NCBI GenBank assembly: GCA_021795255.1
Contig: JAJYPQ010000103.1
Span: forward strand, 1-10,777
Length of the DNA stretch: 10,777 nucleotides
Source: Pseudomonadota bacterium
GTDB lineage: Bacteria; Pseudomonadota; Gammaproteobacteria; Acidiferrobacterales; Acidiferrobacteraceae
Direction: 5' to 3'
Numbering within the stretch: position 1 is the first letter of the stretch; every line of letters begins with the position of its first letter. Shown here piece by piece: positions 1 to 5,483 of the stretch. The translations under genes were made by a program, and so were the position numbers. Under the pieces are notes generated by a model. That model was given only the letters and a program-made list of their open reading frames with translations, did no database searches and was not told where the DNA came from.

Positions 1-215
1 AGCAAGGCCTCGCGATCGTCGGCGGGCGTCTTGCCCGCGGGCTTGCCGAAGACCTCCGCCGCCTGGTCGATGAGCTGCCTACGCCACTGGGTCACCTGGT
101 TGGGATGGACCTGATGCTTGGCCGCGATCTCGTGAATAGTCTTTTCCCCGGCCAGGGCCTCTAGGGCCACCTTGGCCTTGAATTGCGGGGCGTGATTGCG
201 TCGTGTCTTGCTCAT
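1..215 (-). CDS. IS3-family transposase OrfA, N-terminal part
   Basis: This encodes the first 71 residues of an OrfA-type transposase; the gene runs off the left edge. The protein starts MSKTRRNHAPQFKAKVALEA and continues through a helix-turn-helix with ...EIAAKHQVHPNQVTQWRRQL..., the HTH_Tnp_1 pattern typical of IS3-family OrfA. In this family OrfA binds the element's ends, and a programmed -1 frameshift fuses it to the DDE-type OrfB to make the active enzyme. OrfB is not visible here. The ATG at 215 is supported by an AAGGAG ribosome binding site (231-226 on the minus strand), 10 bases upstream. No break is seen in the visible part. Confidence 0.88.
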   Translation of the reverse strand, partial: MSKTRRNHAPQFKAKVALEALAGEKTIHEIAAKHQVHPNQVTQWRRQLIDQAAEVFGKPAGKTPADDREAL

Positions 216-269
216 AGGATTTCTGCTCCTTGTTGCGTTACTGTAAGGGCAGATATCCACCAAAGCGAG

Positions 270-289
270 TGTCCAGGAATTGGGGTCCA
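270..289 (-). repeat. Probable terminal inverted repeat of the IS
   Basis: Read on the minus strand from 289 this begins TGGACCCCAATTCCTGGACA, a TG-starting end placed about 55 bases upstream of the transposase start, the usual position for an IS3-family terminal repeat. The short word TGGAC occurs twice within it. The matching repeat at the far end is not in the window, so this rests on position and the TG end alone. Confidence 0.5.
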
Positions 290-455
290 TTTCTCTCGGC
301 GCGGGTTCTTTCCACGCTAAAATATAGACATAGAAAAAGCTTTGCCTTGCGGCCTGGTTCCTGGCGCAGCCGTTTTTAACATGGCCACAGAGGTCTCGCC
401 GACCTTATTTCAACTACAGGAAGGCCGGCGTCGCCATTATTGAAGAGAGGATGTC

Positions 456-932
456 ATGAGCATGTTGTATAGAGGCGTTTCGTGCGAGATGTATGAAAGC
501 GAACACAAAGGACTCCGCCCAAAGGGTACGCAACCGCGTATCGTCATGCGGAGAGATGACCGCGACAGGGGCCTCGTGATGCGGCGTAACAGCACCTTTG
601 ATCGAGATTTCACCGAGAACAATGCCGTAAGGGCGCATCACCAAGAAACGGGGGCACATGACGGCTGTTTCGTGTCTACGACGAGAAGCTGCGATATTGC
701 CAAAAGGTTTGCTACAGACCAGGGAACAAAGGATGGTTATATACTTGTTCTTGATGAGTCGAAATTTGAAGAAATGGGCGTTATTGCACCGCCAATGACC
801 CGTAATCAGTACCCAGAGGAAGAGGAAGTGTCGATAAGAGACAAAGACTGCGGAGATATCTCCCAAGAGGTCATAGCGAAGGTCTTAAAGGTCTCGGCTG
901 ATGGGTCCACGTGCTTAGTGGTAGACAAATAG
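456..932 (+). CDS. ADP-ribosyltransferase-like protein (putative)
   Basis: A 158-residue protein with no signal peptide or membrane segment. Three elements in order fit the R-S-E class of ADP-ribosyltransferases (cholera-toxin-like fold): LYRG near the N-terminus with R6, FVSTTR with S74-T75-T76, and a late PEEEEVSI with E122-x-E124. In that family these are the NAD-binding Arg, the STS-like strand and the catalytic Glu-x-Glu. Between them, NNAVRAHHQ (55-63) followed by a downstream stretch IAKRFAT (81-87) resembles a loosely known group of small hypothetical ART-like proteins. Such proteins act as toxins, defence effectors or modifiers of protein or nucleic acid; the target here cannot be read from sequence. 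The ATG at 456 follows AGAGAGG (444-450) by 5 bases. No antitoxin-like gene is adjacent. The fold assignment is inference from short motifs. Confidence 0.6.
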   Translation: MSMLYRGVSCEMYESEHKGLRPKGTQPRIVMRRDDRDRGLVMRRNSTFDRDFTENNAVRAHHQETGAHDGCFVSTTRSCDIAKRFATDQGTKDGYILVLDESKFEEMGVIAPPMTRNQYPEEEEVSIRDKDCGDISQEVIAKVLKVSADGSTCLVVDK

Positions 933-1388
933 AGGGGGCTCCGGCCATTCCTTAGCGACGCGTGATGCCGAAAAGCGCGGATTTGGAGTTAGTTCGTAGC
1001 GTGACCCAAAAACCGTTCACCTCGCCTTTTTGCGGGAGAATGTCGGTTACCACACGCACTGTTTATCAGGACGCCCCGAGACGGCAAGGACTAGCTACCC
1101 AATAAGCCTCGGACGGCAATTTATCCAGGCCTTGTGTTTACGCCGGAACGCTTGCGGACCATCAGGTATAGTCTCCTATGATTTTGCGCGGCTTGATGGA
1201 CGTATTGTTGGCCGAATGGCATGAGGGTTCTGGCCGAACCATGTTCGCTGGAGAGGGATGGACTGTCTAATCGGCTAGCCGGATGGTTCTGTTACGGAAG
1301 CATTTTTAGAGAGCGTGAGGTATCGCTAGCGCTGGCCGAAGTCGTATCATCGGCGGTCGTATTTTGCCGACACGGTAACTTTTTGGGT

Positions 1389-1410
1389 AATATCGTTGAA
1401 TAATGATATT
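1389..1410. promoter_or_regulatory. Palindrome and possible promoter upstream of the GIY-YIG gene
   Basis: A near-perfect 22-bp palindrome: arms AATATC (1389-1394) and GATATT (1405-1410), with a further TT/AA pair inside after one mismatch. It lies 29 bases before the GIY-YIG start. It overlaps two possible sigma70-type promoters: TTGGGT (1383-1388) with GATATT (1405-1410), and TTGAAT (1396-1401) with CATAAT (1418-1423), both with 16-bp spacers. A repressor bound to the palindrome would block either one. The promoter hexamers are weak-to-fair matches, so the operator role is inference. Confidence 0.4.
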
Positions 1411-1423
1411 GCTGCTTCATAAT

Positions 1424-1434
1424 CCTCCCGGAGG
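1424..1434 (+). promoter_or_regulatory. Strong ribosome binding site inside an interrupted palindrome
   Basis: GGAGG at 1430-1434 is a full Shine-Dalgarno core 5 bases before the ATG at 1440 and fixes that start. It is directly preceded by its complement CCTCC (1424-1428) with one base between. The loop is too small for a full hairpin in RNA, though a shorter three-pair stem is possible. It may simply be chance or a DNA-level palindrome. Confidence 0.45.
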
Positions 1435-1439
1435 AAGGG

Positions 1440-2210
1440 ATGCCGACGCGCTCAAGTTTTGAGGTTCTCGAGTTCGACTTGTCCGCAGCGCTTCTGCGGG
1501 AGCTGACAGCGCTTTTTAACGACATGAAGTCAACCGTGCTAACCAAAAGCTCAATACAACGAATCGATGACGCGCAAGGAGTGTACCAGCTCCTTTACGC
1601 CAACCGTCTGGTTTATATTGGCAAAACGGATGCCGAGGCGGGCTTAAAAAAACGGCTTGCGCGGCATGCGAGCAAAATCGAGCACCGCCGCATCCTCGAA
1701 GCTAAGCAAGTTTCATTTAAGGCAGTCCGGGTCTATGTGTTTACCCCGATGGACCTCGAACAACAGCTCATCAAGTATTACCGTAGCGGCGGCACCGCCC
1801 TTGATTGGAACCTGAGCGGTTTCGGCTCAAACGACTTCGGCCGTCAGCGGGATACCACGAAACTTAAAGCCCAGCATTTTGACCTGAAATACCCGGTCAA
1901 TATCGATATTCCAATCGAGGTCCCAGGGGTTGCGCGCATCTCGTTCGTTGCCGACATTTTGGCGCATCTCAAGGATAAATTGCCCTATACGCTCAGGTAT
2001 CAGAACGCCGGAGGGAGGTCGAGAAAACCCCATCCAGACCTTGCTTCCAGTACCCTAAGTATCACCAAGTCACCGGATACGGTGCGAAGTATTTTGCAAC
2101 AAATAAAGTGCGCCCTCGGCGCCCCGTGGCAAATCACGCTCCAGCCGGGATACGTCATACTCTACCGGGAAATCAAGGAGAGTTACCCTCATGGGATCGT
2201 TATCAAATGA
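1440..2210 (+). CDS. GIY-YIG family endonuclease
   Basis: A 256-residue soluble protein with an N-terminal GIY-YIG nuclease domain (about residues 40-140). The signature strands are GVY (47-49) and VYIGKT (58-63), followed by KKRLARH with R72 and H76, E107 in MDLEQQ, and N124 in WNLSGFG. These match the catalytic set of type II GIY-YIG restriction enzymes (two Tyr, Arg, His four residues later, Glu, Asn). After the Asn comes GFGSNDFGRQR, a variant of the GFGxxDxGxxR stretch also seen in the Eco29kI-like enzyme at 4270-4947. The C-terminal part (about 170-256), with GGRSRKPHPD, is conserved-looking but of no function I can name. GIY-YIG enzymes cut DNA using a divalent metal. All catalytic positions are intact. 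No methyltransferase is directly adjacent; it may rely on one of the two in the island, or be a stand-alone defence nuclease. The ATG is fixed by GGAGG at 1430-1434. Confidence 0.85.
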   Translation: MPTRSSFEVLEFDLSAALLRELTALFNDMKSTVLTKSSIQRIDDAQGVYQLLYANRLVYIGKTDAEAGLKKRLARHASKIEHRRILEAKQVSFKAVRVYVFTPMDLEQQLIKYYRSGGTALDWNLSGFGSNDFGRQRDTTKLKAQHFDLKYPVNIDIPIEVPGVARISFVADILAHLKDKLPYTLRYQNAGGRSRKPHPDLASSTLSITKSPDTVRSILQQIKCALGAPWQITLQPGYVILYREIKESYPHGIVIK

Positions 2211-2304
2211 CGCCGGCGCAAGGGAGCGCCCGAGGTTGGGTCCAGCTTAGCTCGTTCGGCCCCTAGCCCCGCAAGACCGCCTGTCGGGAAGCCCTAAACA
2301 CGAA

Positions 2305-2333
2305 TTGCGTTCTGCGGCACCCCGCTGTACAGT
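2305..2333 (+). promoter_or_regulatory. Putative sigma70 promoter of the restriction-modification operon
   Basis: TTGCGT (2305-2310, -35) and TACAGT (2328-2333, -10) are separated by exactly 17 bases. Hexamer matches to consensus are 3/6 and 4/6. Transcription would begin near 2340, about 36 bases before the RHH gene, at the left arm of the inverted repeat 2338-2354. The spacing and position make it a good candidate; it is not proven. Confidence 0.4.
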
Positions 2334-2337
2334 GAAG

Positions 2338-2354
2338 CACCTTGCTTTAAGGTG
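2338..2354. promoter_or_regulatory. Inverted repeat, candidate operator for the RHH regulator
   Basis: CACCTT (2338-2343), five bases, AAGGTG (2349-2354): perfect 6-bp arms. It sits on the predicted transcription start and 21 bases before the RHH gene, where an autorepressor would bind. No T-tract follows, so it is not a terminator. It could also fold in the 5' leader RNA. Confidence 0.45.
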
Positions 2355-2375
2355 GGCCGTTAACGTCCAAAGACA

Positions 2376-2564
2376 ATGAAACCCAAACGTACAACCCCCA
2401 AGGTCAACAGCAAATCCGTTCGGGCGTCGGTAACGTTGTCGATCGAGCGATATCGAGAGCTTGAAATGATCGCGGGCGAGAAGAAGGTTTCCGTCGCCTG
2501 GGTCGTCCGCGAAGCGCTGGATCGATATGTCACGGACAGATGGCCCTTGTTGAGCGACAAATAG
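2376..2564 (+). CDS. Ribbon-helix-helix (CopG/Arc-type) regulator
   Basis: A 62-residue protein. After a basic N-terminal tail (MKPKRTTPK) comes a beta strand with alternating residues, SVRASVTL (14-21), then two helices: IERYRELEMIAGEKK (23-37) and SVAWVVREALDRYV (39-52). This is the ribbon-helix-helix pattern; dimers insert the paired strands into the DNA major groove. It is the first gene of the restriction-modification operon (10 bases before vsr) and probably plays the timing role of control proteins in type II systems, acting on the inverted repeat at 2338-2354. That role is inferred from position only. No clear ribosome binding site precedes the ATG. Confidence 0.8.
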   Translation: MKPKRTTPKVNSKSVRASVTLSIERYRELEMIAGEKKVSVAWVVREALDRYVTDRWPLLSDK

Positions 2565-2574
2565 CGGGGGTCGT

Positions 2575-2967
2575 ATGGATACCGTGACTCGTGAACGGCG
2601 TTCGCAAATTATGGGGAGGGTTCGGTTGAAAGATGCGGGGCCGGAAAGAGCGATCCGCCATCTCGTCCGTGGAACCGGATATCGATTGCAATTGAACGGC
2701 CTCCCCGGGACGCCGGAATTGGCCTTTCGGGGGCGAAGTAAGGTCATTTTTGACCACGGATGTTTCTGGCATGGGCGTAAGTGTCGTCGGCTCCCCAAGT
2801 CGAGGCCGGGGTTTTGGATTCCAAAACTAGAAGGTAACCATCGGCGCGATGCGCGTTGCGGTCGCGCGCCACGGCGGACGGGCTGGGGCGTGTTGGCGGT
2901 ATGGGAATGTCAGTTGGGGAGACCCGAGCGGTTACGAGCCAGAGTGAGGAGATTTCTCGATGCGTAG
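2575..2967 (+). CDS. vsr: Vsr-type very-short-patch-repair endonuclease, diverged catalytic site
   Basis: A 130-residue member of the Vsr family, which nicks DNA 5' of the T in T:G mismatches left by deamination of 5-methylcytosine and starts short-patch repair. Family signatures are the N-terminal RRSQIMGRVRLKD (8-20), LPGTPELAF (43-51), the hallmark HGCFWHGRKC (61-70), SRPGFW (76-81), NHRRD (88-92) and WECQL (110-114). H61 corresponds to E. coli His64, and C70/C112 to its zinc-binding Cys positions. Oddly, the position of the catalytic Asp51 (PDF in E. coli, usually PDL/PDF) is Glu48 here (PEL), and Thr63 is Asp60. Activity may be reduced, altered or lost. The gene overlaps the methyltransferase start by 8 bases, so translation is probably coupled, as expected for a repair partner of a C5 methylase. 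A G-rich stretch (GCGGGGG) precedes the ATG. Confidence 0.9.
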   Translation: MDTVTRERRSQIMGRVRLKDAGPERAIRHLVRGTGYRLQLNGLPGTPELAFRGRSKVIFDHGCFWHGRKCRRLPKSRPGFWIPKLEGNHRRDARCGRAPRRTGWGVLAVWECQLGRPERLRARVRRFLDA

Positions 2968-4153
2968 CGTTGAGCTGTTCGCCGGCGCAGGCGGACTAGG
3001 GATGGGGCTCGGCGAGGCCGGTTTTAGACCCGATAGGGTGGTCGAGTGGGACCACGATTCCTGTTGTACCCTCAGAGAGAATGAACGTCGCGGCGTCCAG
3101 CAGGTCGCCGGGTGGAGAATCGTGGAGGCCGATGCGAGCGCGTTCGACTATTCAGAAATCGAACGTGCGGTCGATCTCGTGTCCGGCGGACCGCCATGCC
3201 AACCGTTCTCGGTGGGCGGCAAACACCGTGGCCAAGCCGACCATCGTAATATGTGGCCGCAAGCCGTTCGCGCGGTTCGCGAGCTTGCTCCGCGCGCCTT
3301 TCTTTTCGAAAACGTCCGGGGATTGATGCGGCCGGCGTTCGCGCCATACCTTCATTACATAGAATTGCAGCTGCGTTTTCCAGAGACGATCCTGAAAGCT
3401 GGGGAGAGCTGGCAAGAGCATGTCGCGCGTCTTGAACGAAAAATCACCTCCGGAAGTAGCAAGCGCGCGCTCATTTATCGCGTCTCGATTCACCCGGTAA
3501 ATGCGGCGGATTATGGTGCGCCGCAGAAGCGCCGCCGCGTTATCATCGTAGGATTTCGTAACGATCAGCCGATCGAATGGCTTATGCCGGAAGCGACGCA
3601 TTCCCAAGCGGCTCTTCTGTGGGATCAATGGGTTACCGGAGACTATTGGCTGCGGCACGGTATCGGCTCGCACGCGCGTCCCGCAATACCACGGCCCGTG
3701 TGCGCGACAATTGAGCGCTTACGCGCGACGGGGGAGCGCCCCGCGACTTTGCCGTGGGTTACCGTCCGAGACGTAATTAGCGATTTGCCGCCCCTGAATA
3801 AGACACCGGAAATCATGGCGAATCATCGCTTACAGCCGGGCGCGCGTTCGTACGCGGGGCATACTGGAAGCCCTTTCGACGAACCGGCGAAAGCCCTCAA
3901 AGCCGGCGACCATGGCGTTCCGGGCGGGGAGAATATGCTCGCTTACGGAAACGGCGATGTGCGTTATTTCACCGTGCGCGAGGCCGCCCGCCTGCAGGGG
4001 TTTCCCGATGAGTTCGTATTTCCCGCTTCGGTGTCGTGGACGGAAAGCATGCGCCAACTCGGTAATGCCGTACCTGTTCCACTCGCCGCCGTGTTTGGTC
4101 GTGCGATCGCCACAGCCCTTGCGGCCGGACAGCGTCGGAAGCGCGTAGCCTAA
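2960..4153 (+). CDS. DNA (cytosine-5) methyltransferase of the Eco29kI-like system
   Basis: A 397-residue C5-cytosine methyltransferase that transfers a methyl group from S-adenosylmethionine to cytosine in its recognition site. The ordered motifs are complete: I (ELFAGAGGLGMGL, 5-17), IV with catalytic Cys80 (GGPPCQPFS), VI (ENVRG, 117-121), VIII (QKRRRVIIVG, 189-198), IX (TVREAARLQGFPDEF, 338-352) and X (LGNAVPVPLA, 367-376). The region between VIII and IX is the variable target-recognition part. It lies between vsr and an Eco29kI-family endonuclease, so it most likely protects the same site; the family prototype Eco29kI recognises CCGCGG, but the specificity here is not proven. The start at 2960 has GAGGAG (2946-2951) 8 bases upstream and overlaps the vsr end by 8 bases. 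Confidence 0.95.
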   Translation: MRSVELFAGAGGLGMGLGEAGFRPDRVVEWDHDSCCTLRENERRGVQQVAGWRIVEADASAFDYSEIERAVDLVSGGPPCQPFSVGGKHRGQADHRNMWPQAVRAVRELAPRAFLFENVRGLMRPAFAPYLHYIELQLRFPETILKAGESWQEHVARLERKITSGSSKRALIYRVSIHPVNAADYGAPQKRRRVIIVGFRNDQPIEWLMPEATHSQAALLWDQWVTGDYWLRHGIGSHARPAIPRPVCATIERLRATGERPATLPWVTVRDVISDLPPLNKTPEIMANHRLQPGARSYAGHTGSPFDEPAKALKAGDHGVPGGENMLAYGNGDVRYFTVREAARLQGFPDEFVFPASVSWTESMRQLGNAVPVPLAAVFGRAIATALAAGQRRKRVA

Positions 4154-4269
4154 GGTGGTCGCGTGGTCGGCGCCCTTTCAAGCTATGCGATTCGTCAAGA
4201 AACGTAGAGGACTGCGGGGTCGGCACGCGAGTCCCTGGACTATTCGGCCCATCGCGAAGGCGGGATACT

Positions 4270-4947
4270 TTGAACGAACGACCCTATAACCCTCTGGCAA
4301 AACGTAGTCTCGCGGAAAGCATCGCTCGCTCGATTCTCGAGTCGCAGGTGTACCCGCTCTCCGATACCGCACATCTTGTCGGGGCCGGTGTTTACATCTT
4401 GTATTACACGGGACCATTGGATTGGTATGCGCTCATCGCGGCCGCGAACCGGGGCGGCGCCTTCGTTAAACCGATTTACATCGGCAAAGCGATACCTAAA
4501 GGTGGCCGTAAAGGTGGGTTCGCCGAGGACGCCGCAGCTAAAGGAACGGCGCTACGAGATCGTCTTGGCCAACATTTGAGTTCGGTGAGCGAAGTCCATA
4601 ATCTGGAGGCGGCTGATTTCTATTATCGGTACCTCATGGTAGACGACATCTGGATTCCGTTGGGCGAAAACATGCTTATCGAAGAATTTAAGCCGGCCTG
4701 GAACCGGGTGATCGATGGGTTCGGGAACAAGGACCCAGGAGAGCGACGCAAAGCGCAATATCGGTCGCCGTGGGACGTTATCCATCCCGGACGCCAATTC
4801 GCCGACAAACTCGCGCAACATCCAAAATCGGCGCATGCGATCCTGGCCGAACTCGCCGCTTATTTCGCCACGGGCGCCGTGCCGAAACGGAAGAAATCGA
4901 TGATCGACAATAACGGCGATGATAATGGCGATGGTGATGAAGAGTAG
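4270..4947 (+). CDS. Eco29kI-family GIY-YIG type II restriction endonuclease
   Basis: A 225-residue restriction endonuclease. It matches the Eco29kI family along its length: NPLAKRSLAESIA near the N-terminus, GVYILYYTG (40-48), PIYIGKA (68-74), R98/H102 in RDRLGQH, E133, N145, then DGFGNKDPGERR (149-160) and SPWDVIHPGR. The residues corresponding to the Eco29kI active site (two Tyr, Arg, His, Glu, Asn: here Y42, Y70, R98, H102, E133, N145) are all present with nearly the same spacing. The prototype cuts CCGCGG; the site here is inferred. The start is TTG at 4270, 116 bases after the methylase stop. No nearer ATG or GTG is in frame, and the family N-terminus begins here. The tail (about 205-225) is a low-complexity Lys-rich then Asp/Asn-rich stretch. 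The gene ends 5 bases before the ATPase remnant, indicating an operon. Confidence 0.93.
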   Translation: MNERPYNPLAKRSLAESIARSILESQVYPLSDTAHLVGAGVYILYYTGPLDWYALIAAANRGGAFVKPIYIGKAIPKGGRKGGFAEDAAAKGTALRDRLGQHLSSVSEVHNLEAADFYYRYLMVDDIWIPLGENMLIEEFKPAWNRVIDGFGNKDPGERRKAQYRSPWDVIHPGRQFADKLAQHPKSAHAILAELAAYFATGAVPKRKKSMIDNNGDDNGDGDEE

Positions 4948-4952
4948 CGTTT

Positions 4953-5231
4953 ATGGCGACGATAACAGTACCGAAACAACTCCACCTCACCCCCTATCCG
5001 CGAGTCTTTCAGATGCTCGGGGAAATCAATCTTATCCGGTGGCGACGCCTCGCTGAGTTGATCGATAATAGCATCGACGAGTTCTTGAACGCGGATCGTG
5101 CCGGGATTCCGATTGGGAATCTCGAGGTTTCCGTCACCAAACCGACGAGAGATGATGACACCGCTCGTATTCCGGTCAAAGACAATGAGCCCGAATGTCT
5201 GCCGATCAGTTAGCTGCCAGTAGTTTTGGTC
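4953..5231 (+). pseudogene. Broken MutL/MORC-like GHKL ATPase gene
   Basis: The N-terminal piece of a GHKL ATPase. The intact frame from the ATG at 4953 gives VPKQLHLTPYPRVFQMLGEI and an N-box AELIDNSIDEFLNA (about 34-47) carrying the Mg-binding Asn. It reaches the G1 box at 5181, where DNGPGM would be expected, but reads DNEPEC and stops at 5213. Shifting by one base after 5187-5194 restores MSADQL from 5195, the usual continuation, so a single-base deletion inside the ATP-binding motif is the likely break. Downstream the restored frame stays open to 5497 but shows no GHKL G2 motif, so most of the gene has been lost or scrambled. Such ATPases accompany some restriction-modification operons (MutL/MORC-like ATPases in the R-M literature). 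It starts 5 bases after the Eco29kI-like gene and was probably co-transcribed. It cannot make a working ATPase. Confidence 0.75.
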
Positions 5232-5483
5232 ACGCACGCCTCGATTCGCAGAGGCGGGGTGTGAGGTCGTTGGCGTGGACCGTTGAGGATATCGCACGCC
5301 ATGGAGTGAGCCGTTCCCTGCATGGTGCCGCCACTAAGGTCGTGCAGTTCCCGAAGGAAGCGTGGGCAACATTATGGACACGGCGAAGGCTAGATTCTGT
5401 GCGACATAGGATGTATACAAACATGTTCGAAAGTGAAACCTTGCGTTCTAGACTAGTTGGTCCGAGAGAGTGGGGCGAGAATC
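5232..5483 (+). other. Scrambled junction between the two modules
   Basis: About 250 bases follow the ATPase remnant before the next gene. A plus-strand frame (from 5195) is open throughout and ends at 5497, inside the kinase-like gene, but its translation matches no family I know. This may be leftover coding sequence from the lost ATPase or from a recombined neighbour. The promoter of the kinase-like gene should lie here; I see no convincing pair of hexamers. Confidence 0.4.

Larger units (their letters stand above)
1..289 (-). mobile_element. IS3-family insertion sequence, left part only
   Basis: The start of an insertion sequence, entering the window from the left and ending near 289. It is recognised by its minus-strand OrfA-type transposase gene (from 215) and by an outer end that, read inward on the minus strand from 289, begins TGGACCCCAATTCC. 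IS3-family elements normally start with TG and have short imperfect terminal inverted repeats, which fits. The other end, the OrfB reading frame and the target-site duplication lie outside the window, so the exact boundary cannot be proven. The element borders the island and may have helped to bring it in or reshape it. Confidence 0.75.
933..1439. other. Gene-poor stretch between the ART-like gene and the GIY-YIG gene
   Basis: About 500 bases without a convincing gene. Two short plus-strand frames (1030-1224 from TTG, and 1221-1403 from ATG) overlap by ATGA, but neither has a clear ribosome binding site or a recognisable protein. They could be decayed coding sequence. The word TGGCCGAA occurs three times on the plus strand (1209-1216, 1231-1238, 1333-1340) with uneven spacing, which may be chance. 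The last 60 bases hold the palindrome and ribosome binding site of the next gene. No tRNA or clear terminator is seen. Confidence 0.5.

Noticed and set aside
35..40. CCGCGG sites (35-40 and 9654-9659) as evidence about the restriction site
   Set aside because: Two sites in about 10.8 kb, none noticed in the restriction operon itself, says little: sites are protected by methylation, and I could not compute an expected count.
414..866. Minus-strand 150-codon open frame
   Set aside because: Antisense to the ART-like gene, which has the better start signal and motif set; its translation shows no recognisable domain.
2247..2798. Minus-strand 183-codon open frame
   Set aside because: Antisense to the RHH and vsr genes and their promoter; no domain, rich in Arg/Pro as expected of a shadow of GC-rich coding sequence.
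3152..3673. Minus-strand 173-codon open frame
   Set aside because: Lies entirely antisense within the first methyltransferase, whose motifs are unmistakable.
5457..5483. TTG start adding 9 residues to the double-GHKL protein
   Set aside because: The ATG at 5484 has a G-rich site at suitable distance, and the added residues match nothing.
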